A stretch of DNA of 10,861 nucleotides from Bondarzewia mesenterica. Its lineage: Eukaryota; Basidiomycota; Agaricomycetes; Russulales; Bondarzewiaceae. Under the pieces are notes generated by a model that saw only the letters and a program-made list of their open reading frames with translations, made no database searches and was not told where the DNA came from. Positions 1-8,740 of the stretch are shown piece by piece; the first letter of the stretch is position 1; each line of letters starts with the position of its first letter. The stretch is taken from positions 1-10,861 of the forward strand of contig SGPL01000827.1 in assembly GCA_004802705.1 (NCBI GenBank), given 5' to 3'. A program made the translations under genes and the position numbers.

Positions 1-2
1 AT

Positions 3-424
3 CAAGGGAAAATAACGCATGCGGATGCTCACGCGCTGCTGCTAAACTGCGCTGAAAGAGCGCTGAAGAGGCCAGGCACCCACATCCTCCTGCACATGAC
101 CTCCCTCCCATTCGAAGTTTCAGGCGAAAGCAATAACCCCTGGTCTGCCACATACATCGCCATCTGCCCGACGATGCGTGTGCCCGAGCACATGGATTGC
201 ACAAGGACCTCGTTTACACGACGTGGTCGCTGCTCGTTGAGATCGACCGCTGGAACATCAACATCAGCCACGCAGACGGAAAGACGGGGAAACAGATCGA
301 GAAAGTGTTGATGATGAGGCTTGCAACAGGTTGGGGTAAGGTCACTCCAGGGAAGTGTGCGAGGCAGATGGTCCTGGCTGTCAAGCATTTCGTGCAGGGT
401 GTCCCTGAGGAGGTGGACCGGTGA
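3..424 (+). pseudogene. Broken gene fragment, unknown family
   Basis: The protein is not recognised. Frame 3 is open from the window edge to about position 200 (segments such as AERALKRPGTHILLHM and NNPWSATYIAICPTMRVPEH). Frame 2 then becomes the protein-like frame from about 197 (KDLVYTTWSLLVEIDRWNI, QIEKVLMMRLATGWGKV, KHFVQGVPEEVDR) to a TGA at 422-424. No intron of plausible length joins the two, so a single indel around 190-210 is the simplest reading. The stretch is GC-rich with near-normal CpG content by hand count (about 27 CpG in 430 bases), unlike the transposon-derived DNA to its right, so it is probably host sequence. The 5' end lies outside the window. The 140-codon minus-strand ORF over the same bases looks like a shadow. 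The stop falls 6 bases before the outer edge of the inverted-repeat element, so the true C-terminus may have been cut off by that insertion. Confidence 0.4.
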
Positions 425-429
425 CAGAT

Positions 430-738
430 CAGCCTCCTTCCCATGCATCACTGAGGTGTGCGCGGTCGATATGAGTGCAGCAAGAGTCGACTCCTTATAT
501 CAAAAAAAAAACATAATCCTAAACAGGAAGGTTGATTTTAAACTCAGCAAACTTTGAACCCGCGGACACCTCAGTGACGCCTGGCACGAAACATTGGTAA
601 ACAAATGCCATCGTGCGCGCTTGCCCGAGGTTTTCAGTTACCGACGCCTTTTTTAATAAATGACATCTTATTTCCCATATTTTTATGGTGTAGCCAAATA
701 AGCCACAATAGTCGCATCATGTCCATCAGCGTCCACTG
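430..738 (+). repeat. Left terminal inverted repeat arm
   Basis: The arm pairs with 1681-1983 on the opposite strand. Well-conserved blocks include GTCGATATGAGTGCAGCAAG (465-484), ACATAATCCTAAACA near 510, GGTTGATTTTAAACT (530-544), AGCAAACTTTGAACC near 546, GTAAACAAATGCCA near 597, GGTTTTCAGTTACC near 630 and TAGCCAAATAAGCCACAATA near 691. Similarity fades after about 735. This arm keeps many CpG sites that are TG or CA in the other arm. It contains its own internal inverted repeat (448-465 with 560-577). Confidence 0.85.
448..577. repeat. 18-bp inverted repeat inside the left arm
   Basis: TCACTGAGGTGTGCGCGG at 448-465 is the reverse complement of CCGCGGACACCTCAGTGA at 560-577, with one mismatch in 18. 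The same arrangement, more degraded, lies in the right arm (about 1836-1853 and 1948-1965). The outermost ~130 bases of each arm can therefore fold into a stem. This could be a transposase-binding subterminal repeat or a small inverted-repeat element nested in each arm. Confidence 0.75.
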
Positions 739-887
739 TTTCTTTTGTGTCTAAACATTCGATGCATTGTGTCATGTGTACTCATCATGCATTGAACTCG
801 ATTCTCGAGTTTCTTGACTCATGTGATGTTTATATTGTTGACTTTTTGCTCTTGCTGTTACAAAGCTGACAACACTCTCAACACCAT

Positions 888-1602
888 TCCTGTCAGGCTC
901 TTGCAGCTGAGCTAAATACTATCCTCTCTACACTCCTTGAAACTCTCAATCCCAAACTGCAACCTCAAAGTGGGCATGTTGAGCCTCTGCCATGCTCCAT
1001 GCTCGCAATATCCAGGATCTTGCTGATAAGAGCAATGGCTGGCATTTTAGCACAATTCACGCATCACCGGCCAAAATTCAAGACTTCTGTGTTGGTGATT
1101 TAGCACATGACATCGAGAATTGGGCACCAGATTTGTGGAGCCTAGTAGGAGTGATGCTATCGAGAGATAGAATGGTGATGTATGAGATAGCATGCATGGT
1201 GCACCCCTCTTATGAGCAGCGTGGTGATCAAATTCTGTGAATGGGGACACTGAGATGGATGATGAGGAGGCATAGTACTGGGAGAATCATGAGCTTTCAC
1301 CTGAGTTTGAGGCATTAGATAGTGAAGTATCAGAGCATGGAGAGATAAAATGGGAGAGGCGGAGTCAACGCAATAATCTAGAATGAGTCATTAAGACACT
1401 ATCATGCCTCAGCATGTCTATATCGCTCACTTCTATCCACGATGCAATACATTCTTTATTAGTGAAAGTGTCAACAGATATCTGTGTGTTCAGCTAGTCA
1501 TTGGTTGCATCATATGCATATGACAATTTTGATATTGACTTCAAGACTTCTGTGCTGACTGTCAAAATATCGCCGAACACACTTGAACACCATTGCACCT
1601 AG
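888..1602 (+). pseudogene. DUF6589-family protein, decayed and internally deleted
   Basis: Frame 2 (992-1237) gives SNGWHFSTIHASPAKIQDF and LAHDIENWAPDLWSLVGVML, matching the N-terminal part of the large DUF6589 family of Agaricomycete proteins. After a frameshift near 1237, frame 1 continues with an acidic YWENHELSPEFEAL stretch, a basic WERRSQRNNLE, SMSISLTSIHDAIHSLL and the signature AYDNFDIDFKT (1516-1548). Between about 1390 and 1408 the usual stretch ahead of the SIS motif is missing, and nothing recognisable follows the TAG at 1600-1602, where most of the family's length is expected. In-frame stops at 1273 (TAG), 1384 (TGA), 1495 (TAG) and 1600 (TAG) are each one transition from Gln or Arg codons. 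The family's biochemical role is not established as far as I know. Its position between long inverted repeats suggests a transposition protein. The family assignment is from recalled motifs, not a search. The 5' limit (~888, Leu-rich LAAELNTILSTLLETL) is approximate. Confidence 0.65.
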
Positions 1603-1680
1603 ATTATGAAGATGAATGCTCAGGACTGAGTACTGAGCCGCTGTGCATGCTACAGTGTGTAGAGATTTCACTATGATCTT

Positions 1681-1983
1681 GGAGATGGTGGACGTGACAT
1701 GACTATTGTGGCTTATTTGGCTATACAATAAAAATACAGAAAATAAGATCTTATTTAATAAAAAAGGCATTGGTAACTGAAAACCTTGGGCAAGCGTGCA
1801 CGGTGGCATTTGTTTACTAATGTTTCATGCTAAGCGTCACTGAAGTGTCCGCAGGTTCAAAGTTTGCTAAGTTTAAAATCAACCTTCTTGTTTAGGATTA
1901 TGTTTTTATATATATATAAGGATTGACTCTTGCTGCACTCATATCGACTATGCATACCTCAGTGACATATGAGAAGAAGGCTG
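1681..1983 (-). repeat. Right terminal inverted repeat arm
   Basis: Reverse complement of 430-738, at very roughly 85% identity by eye. Most differences are transitions: left GTGCGCGGTCG reads GTATGCATAGTCG-like on this arm, left CCCGCGG is CCTGCGG, left CGTGCGCGC is CGTGCACGC, and left ACCGACGCC is ACCAATGCC. A (TA)n run at about 1908-1918 replaces the A-tract of the left arm. The minus-strand ORF across 1510-1809 spans the arm and looks like a chance reading. Confidence 0.85.
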
Positions 1984-2030
1984 CCCATGGGTCATTTTTT
2001 CAAACCCCCCTAGAATTTGGGACTTTAGTT

Positions 2031-2050
2031 GACTACAATTGACTACAATT
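2031..2050 (+). repeat. 10-bp perfect tandem duplication
   Basis: GACTACAATT occurs twice in a row. It sits 48 bases beyond the outer edge of the right inverted-repeat arm and just before the ATG at 2052. It may be a slippage product or an old insertion footprint; nothing further can be said. Confidence 0.9.
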
Positions 2051-2051
2051 T

Positions 2052-2640
2052 ATGGCTGGTCTCATTACAAAATGGTAAGAATTCTGCGACTAACCTGGCT
2101 TCATTTCTTTTGTAGTAAGGCTTCACTGGTCGACTGAGATCTCTGATTACCAGAAAGTAAGCAACAAGTCAGATTTTGAAGCTACTAGTTGCGTGTTCTT
2201 CCATGTTTGCTCATCTTGTCCTCTCACTTTCCCATCTCCCATTGTTCTTCCACAGGGTGCAGGGCCAAAATTCCTGCTCACCATCTCACGACCCACCTAT
2301 TAACATATTATGTGAGCCCTTTTTCACATTGTCCAAGAGCCATGATGATGGCCATCCCCCACTGATGAACTTTTGCCCCTTCCACTGTAGAAGGAGTGTG
2401 ATGCGGCAAAGACACAAAACAATAAACCAACTAGGATAACAGCAAGGTCTCCTCTGCCTAGACTGACTCAGGTTTTCCTCTTTCTCAGAGCAGCCTAGTC
2501 ATTTGTTAGGAGGGAATTCTTAGTCGTCTTCAAAAGATGACTTATTGGTTATTGATCTCAAAGACAGATCAAGGTGAGGTGCTTCCTATGAGTACCAAGG
2601 AAGGAAGGGCCAGCAAAGGTTCTTCTAGATCAAAGAAACC
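2052..2640 (+). pseudogene. Decayed multi-exon gene, unknown family (5' part)
   Basis: Not recognised. Three intron-like segments can be followed. The best is 2075-2115 (41 nt), with GTAAGA donor, CTAAC branch site and TTTTGTAG acceptor, following an ATG at 2052. Then come about 2194-2255 (pyrimidine-rich, TTCCACAG acceptor) and 2312-2390 (GTGAGC donor, CTGAT, CACTGTAG). The reading between them gives ISDYQKVSNKSDFEATS, GAGPKFLLTISRPTY, KECDAAKTQNNKPTRITARS, and further on a basic Ser/Lys-rich segment STKEGRASKGSSRSKKPW near 2588. In-frame stops such as TGA after LVD and TAA after RPTY are one transition from Arg and Gln. By hand count only about 9 CpG remain in 2461-3120. It may be the first half of a reading that continues to 3290; the exon model is an inference. 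Confidence 0.3.
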
Positions 2641-2859
2641 TTGGGCAAAGCAAGAATAATAGTCGACTAAGAGGACAGATCAATGAGATGAACTAGAGTC
2701 GGTACGACAAAACTTGACAGTCGCAGGGTTGTAATGTCATCAGAATCATAGAGCGTATCATCAGAGATGTCATAATCATAGATTAGATGACTAGAAGATG
2801 TGCAGCATAGAAGACTTCAAGATTAGAGAAGCGCACATAAGGAATTCCCTATAGAGAAG

Positions 2860-3290
2860 CCAAGGTCGAGTGAAAGCCATTGCTTTCAGAGGATGATCAT
2901 AATCAGATGAGCTAGACTTCCACCCCCATTGGGATAGCCTTAAGATGAATCAGAATAGAGATTAGAACCCTAGCAGCACTGTACCAGCAGTCCACAAGAA
3001 GATGGTGAGAGAATCCTTCAAATGCACCCTTCGCTACTGGAAGTCCTACAAGTGACTGAAAAGAGAACAGTATCTCAAGTTCAATAAGGGGAAAATCAAC
3101 CCTAAGGAAGCCTCTGATAAGATGGGATAAATCAGATAGACCCTAGCAGCACTTGTACCAGCAGTTTATAAGAAGAGAGTGAGAGAATCCTTCAAATGCA
3201 TCCTTCACTACTGGAAGTCCTGCAAGTGATTGACAAGAGATTNNTTCTCAAGTTCAATAAGGGGAAAATCAACCCTAAGGAAGCCTGTAT
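2860..3290 (+). pseudogene. Decayed coding remnant with basic helical segment, unknown family
   Basis: Protein-like stretches survive: KKMVRESFKCTLRYWKSYK at about 2997-3053, then after a TGA, LKREQYLKFNKGKINPKEA up to about 3113. The next copy (KKRVRESFKC, 3161 onward) follows in the same frame through two stops (TAA, TAG), each one transition from Gln. The segment is Lys/Arg-rich and would form basic helices. I do not recognise the family; a transposon-encoded protein is plausible from the CpG-poor setting. It lies immediately downstream of the 2052-2640 remnant on the same strand and may be the same gene. Confidence 0.35.
2941..3286 (+). repeat. 173-bp imperfect tandem duplication
   Basis: Copy 1 is about 2941-3113 and copy 2 about 3116-3286. 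CCCTAGCAGC occurs at 2968 and 3141, and CCTAAGGAAGCCT at 3101 and 3274, both with a 173-base offset. Shared blocks include GAGAGAATCCTTCAAATGCA, CTACTGGAAGTCCT and TTCAATAAGGGGAAAATCAA. The copies differ mainly by transitions (for example TTCGCTAC versus TTCACTAC). Copy 2 contains NN at 3243-3244, and N calls follow at 3300, 3306 and 3309, so an unmerged contig overlap is possible. A true repeat would be close to 58 codons. Confidence 0.85.
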
Positions 3291-3309
3291 TGCTCAAGCN
3301 AAATTNTCN

Positions 3310-5121
3310 CTGCTTTTAAGCCTTTGGGATGAGGCTGTGTAGGTACAAAGAGAAACAAATAAGTGCTGCACAAAAGCAGTAATGCACTACCTTTTCTAGG
3401 CATCTCTGCACCATGCTGTGTGCTCCAATGGTCTTTGAGGCAGTCTGCTCCACTCTGCTCCACAAATGCGCAGCTCTATGGCATTAGTATGACATCACAG
3501 GACATCATCATAATATCACAAGGCAAAATATGCACAGCTTTGAAGGTGGAGTAACTCCCTGATCCAAAATTAAATTAGAGCTCCACTAGATGATTAAAAG
3601 TGGGGCTATGGGGCTGATTGATCATGGACTGAGTCCACTGGTCCTTATGTACCCTAAACCTGTAGACCGAATCGGACTAGGGTTATCAGACACATAAGTC
3701 CCAAGTAGAACTGCAGCTGACTATATCAAAACAAAGAGAAAGTAAGGAAAAGTCAAAAATGAGTGTACGAACGTAAGTAAGATGGTTCCACATGTCATCT
3801 GCCAGTCTTATCTATGCACATAAATAAGAAAAGTCAGAAGCACTTGGTAGCATAAAGGAACAAAAGGAATAAAAGGGCGCGAGGCCATACTCAAAGAGAA
3901 ATTTAAATAACGAGCTAAAAATGAGAGGGGGAGGAAGTTGAGTAAGAAGTGTAACTGAAACAGCAGAACAATGAATGGTACACGGGATTCCATCTTTGGC
4001 TTCTTATAAGAGGAGGGAATTATACCCATGGTGAGTAGAAGAAAATAAATGAAAGTGGGGTGCAGCATATTAAGGAGGTAGAACTGATGTCCAACAAGGT
4101 AAATGAGGAAGCAAGGAGTGATAAACGAGATGCGGGGTGCAGATGATCACGACGATATGGAAGATGAATGACACAAGTCCAGCAAGGCTTTTGAGATTGA
4201 TGATGATAAATGTGATGAACATATGGGTCCATGCATGCATGCCAAACTCATTATGCCGATTCAATGCTTATAAATTCAGTGCACCTAAGGCTATCTCCTG
4301 GAGATCGATGAGACAAGTGGTAACTCACTGAATCTGATTTTTCCTACTCTGAGTCTACTTCCTCTGCCTCTCTTTCTAGCATCTCTTTCAGTTCCCTCTG
4401 CATCTGACTAATAATGATGATCCATGGGGATCGTCTGTGGTGAAAGAACTGTCAGACTGCGTACCATACTACAGGAACCTGCTTCTATATCACCCTCTCT
4501 ATTCATCCACCTGTCAGCAAACTCTTCACTTTTACCTACAACAACTCAGGACCAGAATCGTGATGAATGAGGAAGATGCTAAAGTGTGAATCATAGAACA
4601 GTAGCTCGTCGATCGAAAATTTGCGCGTAGATAATGAAGCAATGAGAAGAGTAATCATGATGAATGAGAATATGATGGAGTGGAAGTCTGACAAATATTA
4701 GGTAGGGACAATATAATTCATAGGCTCAAGTGACAAAAGTGGTCGATATATCAGGGAAGAGAGAAATAATGAGGAGGGACAGATCGCGTGTGGTTCGTTA
4801 ATGGACTAATGAGAAGTCGTGCTCGATTTGGTTAGAGTGGAGTTAGAACGTGCCAAATTCAAGATCTCAAAAGATGAAGGGGTGTATGGTAGGAGATAAC
4901 CAACAGGAAGGGGAGGCCTAGAAGATAGAGGTGTTGATATGGTGAATAATGGTTATGGTTGAGCCATACAACACCCATTTTTGTATGTGTCTGTTTATTT
5001 GCCTCAATCAGCTCATGCTTTAAGCGATCCTTTGGCAAACTCCTGCTCATGCATCTGAAATTCATTTGAAAATTCTAGATAATCTCTGGTTGTCTGCTTG
5101 AGGCCCAAGCCCTTTGTCTAG
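3310..5121. other. Long region without a supportable gene
   Basis: ORFs here are short (up to 86 codons), on both strands, and read as low-complexity hydrophobic or His/Ser-rich translations of CpG-poor DNA. The only protein-like hint is on the minus strand at about 4340-4400, where the complement reads MQRELKEMLEREAEEVDSE, a charged coiled-coil-like stretch that ends at a stop. A second minus-strand hint is LPKDRLKHELIEANKQTHT near 4990-5040. Together they might be pieces of one minus-strand gene, but frames and spacing do not support a model. There is a short CATGCATGCATGC run at about 4232. I see no tRNA, LTR pair or terminal repeat here. Confidence 0.6.
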
Positions 5122-5390
5122 GCAATGGCACGAGTGCACATCAAGATAACATTAGAGTTCCAAACAATTTTAGAGCGTGACACTGCGTAGCTCGAAGATC
5201 AGTTTTTTGTGGTAGAAGCCAATATCAACAAGTGGGCATTTCTCTAGCAGTTCCAATACAGCATAACCGCAGACTGATCACGATCTTTGTCAGATTCTAG
5301 ACAAAGCACTTCAACTCATGCTGCTCACCCTTATGCATGGCCAATGCTCAATCGAGTATTTCATGTATATAGGTTTACGATGATAGATGT
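5122..5390 (+). pseudogene. Decayed exon, unknown family
   Basis: A TCTAG acceptor-like site at 5117-5121 is followed by one frame that stays protein-like across three stops: MARVHIKITLEFQTILERDT, LEDQFFVVEANINKWAFL, QFQYSITAD and SRSLSDSRQSTSTHAAHPY. The stops are TAG 5188-5190, TAG 5245-5247 and TGA 5275-5277, each one transition from Gln, Gln and Arg. The frame finally closes at TAG 5437, after losing coding character around 5390. The segment looks alpha-helical and mixed-charge. I do not recognise the family. It may be the upstream part of the exons at 5466-5833, which are in a different frame and could be joined through an intron. Confidence 0.35.
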
Positions 5391-5465
5391 ATTTATACAT
5401 ATTAAATTTGAGTACTTTACTACATGTGCCTCAAGATAGTTTGATCATGTTATAAACATTGCTAG

Positions 5466-5833
5466 ATGCTTGTTTTGATAGTTTATAAGTTGAAAAAGAA
5501 GAGCGGGGTGCTGCACGGCAACATGCTGACTAAGCACACAAGTAGTTGGCTACGATGCTATTGCTTTATATCTCTCCACTTGACTACCATGTTCTACCTT
5601 GCACTCAACAAGCTCACACTTAACTTCTTCCTCACAACTATGATAGGTTATGCATCACCTGTTGTAGAAAGGCTTGCCTCAGCCATAATGAGTGTTCTTT
5701 GTCTATTACATTGAATTCTTGTCCTTCTTTGTTGCAGACTCTGCAGGTGTATAGCTTGCTTCAAGGCCTTCTTATGGCCATTGCCAACTGCAGAGATTGC
5801 TGGCAGGAGCTGAATAGGATTGTGGATATTTTA
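5466..5833 (+). pseudogene. Possible two-exon gene fragment, unknown family
   Basis: The upstream exon is open in frame 0 and ends around 5693 with the helical segment IGYASPVVERLASAIMS. A candidate 44-nt intron (5694-5737, pyrimidine-rich, ending CTTTGTTGCAG) is followed by a 96-nt exon (5738-5833, 32 codons) encoding VYSLLQGLLMAIANCRDCWQ then ELNRIVDIL, closed by a good GTATGT donor at 5834. Both junctions are phase 0, which supports the model although the first donor (GTTCTT) is non-canonical. The product would be a helical, Cys-containing fragment. No downstream exon can be identified before the AT-rich zone that starts near 5960; an AACAG acceptor-like site occurs at about 5879-5883. Confidence 0.3.
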
Positions 5834-5959
5834 GTATGTGCTATACTACTGTTTCTTAAGCACAAAGTTTTGATTCAAAACAGAAACACCTGTTTCTGCA
5901 ATACATCCCTGCCCTATCCCTGCCACTCACTTGCATGTCCTTTTTAGTGAGTCTACTAT

Positions 5960-6427
5960 ATTCTATAAATCGAATTTCAGATTATTGACATACTCTAAAT
6001 TTAGATACTGTTTTTAGTGTTTTTTTTTTTTACATTTTATTATTATTATTTTGTTTGCTATGCTAGATAGCATGTAAATAAAAGCAAAAGCTACATTAAG
6101 TTATCCAAAGGGATATCACAGTGTAACTACTAGCATGGAAAGACACTAATTAGTTGAAACTATTACTCCATCAGAAGACTATGCAGAAGCAAAACTAGAA
6201 GGCTTACAAAGAAAAAACATATAAAGAAAAGACATACAAAGAAATAATCTATATGATATCAATCACCATTGCATCACAAAAATGTGCACTAATTATTATG
6301 CATATGCGGATTCAAAATATCTTAATAAAAGTGACATATATTTAACTTTCATGAATATGGCAATTTTACATCTTTATATAGTCATAATGTTACTTTTTAC
6401 AAATGCATCATACAAATAGCTATTTAA
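5960..6427. other. AT-rich spacer with low-complexity tracts
   Basis: No coding frame is supportable. The stretch has a run of twelve T (6020-6031), a (TTA)n tract just after it, and a small palindrome ATGCTAGATAGCAT at 6060-6073. It immediately precedes the truncated helicase and shares its AT-rich composition, so it may be part of the same insertion. However, the helicase motifs expected upstream (Walker A, Walker B) are not readable in it. Confidence 0.5.
6206..6250 (+). repeat. Three tandem 15-bp A-rich units
   Basis: The units are ACAAAGAAAAAACAT, ATAAAGAAAAGACAT and ACAAAGAAATAATCT, back to back. They lie in the AT-rich spacer about 180 bases upstream of where helicase coding similarity begins. 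They may be simple slippage DNA. Confidence 0.75.
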
Positions 6428-7949
6428 ATCAACAAAAAGCAATGGGAAAAATTTGCTTGGCATAAATTTACAACAGTTGTTATTCTGAGACAAAATATGA
6501 GGCAGATAAATCAATCAAAAGAAGATCAAGATTTTAGAAAAGCTTTAGAAAATATGCGATATCGTGATTGCACAAAAGCTGATGTTGCTTTATTGAACTC
6601 AAGAATTGCAGGAAGAGGGGTTGATGATCCAAAGCTGGCTAACTCTAACTTTCATGATGTTTCAATCATAACATCATACAATGCACATAGAGATAAAATA
6701 AATGAACTAGGTACTAAGCGATTTGCAAGAGAGTCAAATCAACAAATCTCAATATTTTATTCCATTGATAAATGAGCTTCTCTGAATAATGATGATAAGA
6801 AAGTACATCACAGAAAGAAGATTTCTGATCCACTTCGTAGCAAGAATGAAATTTTTGAAGACTTGCAAGAAAGAATCTGAAATTTACAACATGCTTGTAG
6901 TAAAAATCATCCTGGAACATTGAAGTTATGTATTGGATTGCCAATGATGATTAAACGCAATGAAGCAACTGAATGTTGTGTCACTAATGGAGCTGAAGGA
7001 ATGATAGTTGGTTGGAAAGAAAACAAAATAGATGATGAACATGCATGCTTGAATACAGTATTTGTAAAGTTAATAAATCCACCATCTGCAATATAACTTG
7101 ATGGCTTACCATTAAATGTGATTCCTCTTTCAAGTCAAACCCTTGATGTCAAATGTGAATTGCCTAATGGTAAAACAGTCAATATCAAATGAACTCAAGT
7201 TCCTTTAGTGCCAAACTTTGCAATGACAGACTTTGCATCACAAGGAAGAACAAGACCATATAATGTGGTTGATCCACAAAATTGTTTTTCACATCAATCA
7301 TTTTATACATGTTTATCTCGTGGATCAACTTTACAAGGAACAATACTCATACAAGGGTTTAATACTAAAAAAATCACAGGAGGTTTGAAAGCTGGTGACT
7401 TGCAGCAAGAATTTAGAGAGCTGGAGATACTAGATGAGATTACAACTCTACGATATGAAGAAAAGCTACCATATGATGTTCAAGGTCAAACAAGACATCA
7501 GCTTATTATTGCATATCGTCAATGGAAAGGCAATGATCATGTGCCACAATATCTTCATCATTCATTGAAATGGACTAAGTCAAGCCCATTTATTTCAAAT
7601 ATAGAAGAGTCTAAAAATGTGGACTTACAATGGAAGATGGTATTCAAGTCAAAGAAAACTTTACCAATAGCATCTACATCAGCTGATGATAATGATCAAA
7701 AAGAGTTGAATAATTCAAATAAGAGCTTGACACATACATATGTACCTGCACAAGGCTCTACACATCTTGAGCAGTTGAGTATTAATAAGGGAAAAATCTC
7801 AAAGAAAAGACAGATGACTGATACTATAACACAATCTAAAAAAATCAAGTTAGATGATGAGATTTTAGGAAAGCGCAAATTTGAAGAAGAAGAATCTAGT
7901 AGCTCAAATAAGAAACAAAATAGGATTCAAGTTGCTCAACAAATAAGTT

Positions 7950-8740
7950 TAGTTGGATTCAAGTGGAATGCTACAACATGGAGCTGTGCATATGATAGTT
8001 TGTTTACAATATATATGCATATATACAATGAAAATAAAGGCACATGGAAGCACAAAGTCAAGCGATATTCATTGCTTAATGTGTTGACTAAAGAGATTGA
8101 AAGAGCAGTTCAAACAGACGTGGACATCAATGAAGCAAGAGACAAATTACATTTTCAACTGAACAAGGCTGACAAAAATTCATTTCCTATGTCTGGAACA
8201 ATTGGCACAGATATTTATGCATTATGTAGAATAATGTCTCAGCGTAAGTCTAGATCATCATATGGATCAGTTCAGTTATGGTGTCAACAATGTAATACAA
8301 TATTTGAAGAAACACCAATCACAAGTTCTTTATGGCATACTGATTTAAGTCATAGAGATCTTTCAACTGCAGCTATTGTAAAATTNTTACTTGATAGAAA
8401 AGATGAAAGATCATGTNTANCTTGTATTAATAATTTTCAAAGAACNACTGAATTTAANCATNTGCCTATTACCTTTCANTTAGAANTTAATCAAATAGCT
8501 GGAGACTTTGATNTCAACATAATGATTGNCACAACTATATATCAATTAAGAGGCATTATNTANTGGGGATCTAANCANTTTACNGCAAGAATAATTTCNA
8601 AAGATTGNAATGTATGGANNTATAATNNTANANTTATGAATGGAGAATGNANATTTGAAAACATGTATTCAGNGATTNCACAANCTCAANTGCACTCNTT
8701 AAATGNNAGATCAGCTTCAATANTAATTTATTCAANNCTT
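7950..8740 (+). other. Ubiquitin-specific-protease-like domain at the helicase C-terminus
   Basis: The order of motifs fits a peptidase C19 (USP) fold. A Cys box WSCAYDSLFTIY has the candidate nucleophile TGT at 7985-7987 (residue 260 counted from the ATG at 7208). A CxxC at 8282-8293 and a second CxxC at 8414-8425 are placed like the zinc-binding fingers of USPs. A PITF-x-LE-x-NQ strand follows at about 8465, like the LP..L.L.L..F strand of the family. Then comes YQLRGI..WGS.(H/Q)FTARI around 8541-8593, like the USP His box, with KD.NVW.YN after it, and a hydrophobic end (SASI.IYS). The candidate catalytic His codon at 8576-8578 is CAN, so it cannot be resolved between His and Gln. The assignment is from motif order only. 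Confidence 0.55.

Larger units (their letters stand above)
430..1983. mobile_element. DNA transposon remnant with ~300-bp terminal inverted repeats
   Basis: The first and last ~300 bases of this 1.55-kb interval are reverse complements of each other. The outer edges read CAGCCTCCTTC on the left and GAAGAAGGCTG on the right. The interior is a decayed DUF6589 gene in plus orientation. Long inverted repeats flanking a single degenerate gene are the architecture of a cut-and-paste DNA transposon. I could not find a convincing target-site duplication: left flank ends GGTGACAGAT, right flank starts CCCATGGGTC. The true ends could instead be 448 (TCACTGAGGT) and 1965 (ACCTCAGTGA), where the match is cleanest, but those flanks show no duplication either. 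The element is non-autonomous now: its gene is truncated and full of stops. Confidence 0.8.

Noticed and set aside
29..451. 140-codon minus-strand ORF as a real gene
   Set aside because: It overlaps two plus-strand frames that look more protein-like, extends into the inverted-repeat arm, and reads as a compositional shadow.
1510..1809. 99-codon minus-strand ORF
   Set aside because: It spans the DUF6589 relic and the right inverted-repeat arm and has no protein-like motif.
2176..2439. 87-codon plus-strand ORF starting MKLLVACSS, resembling a signal peptide
   Set aside because: It crosses two pyrimidine-rich intron-like segments and competes with a better exon model; the hydrophobic start is explained by the CT-rich intron.
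3640..3720. Possible LTR or primer-binding region around ACCCTAAACCTGTAGACC
   Set aside because: No second LTR copy, no TG...CA ends and no retrotransposon coding motifs are seen nearby.
3808..4264. Overlapping minus-strand ORFs with membrane-like composition
   Set aside because: The hydrophobicity comes from T-rich complement DNA; there are three overlapping frames, no motif and no splice pattern.
6060..6073. Small palindrome as a Helitron 3' hairpin
   Set aside because: It is AT-rich, lies upstream of the helicase rather than after it, and is not followed by a convincing CTRR end.
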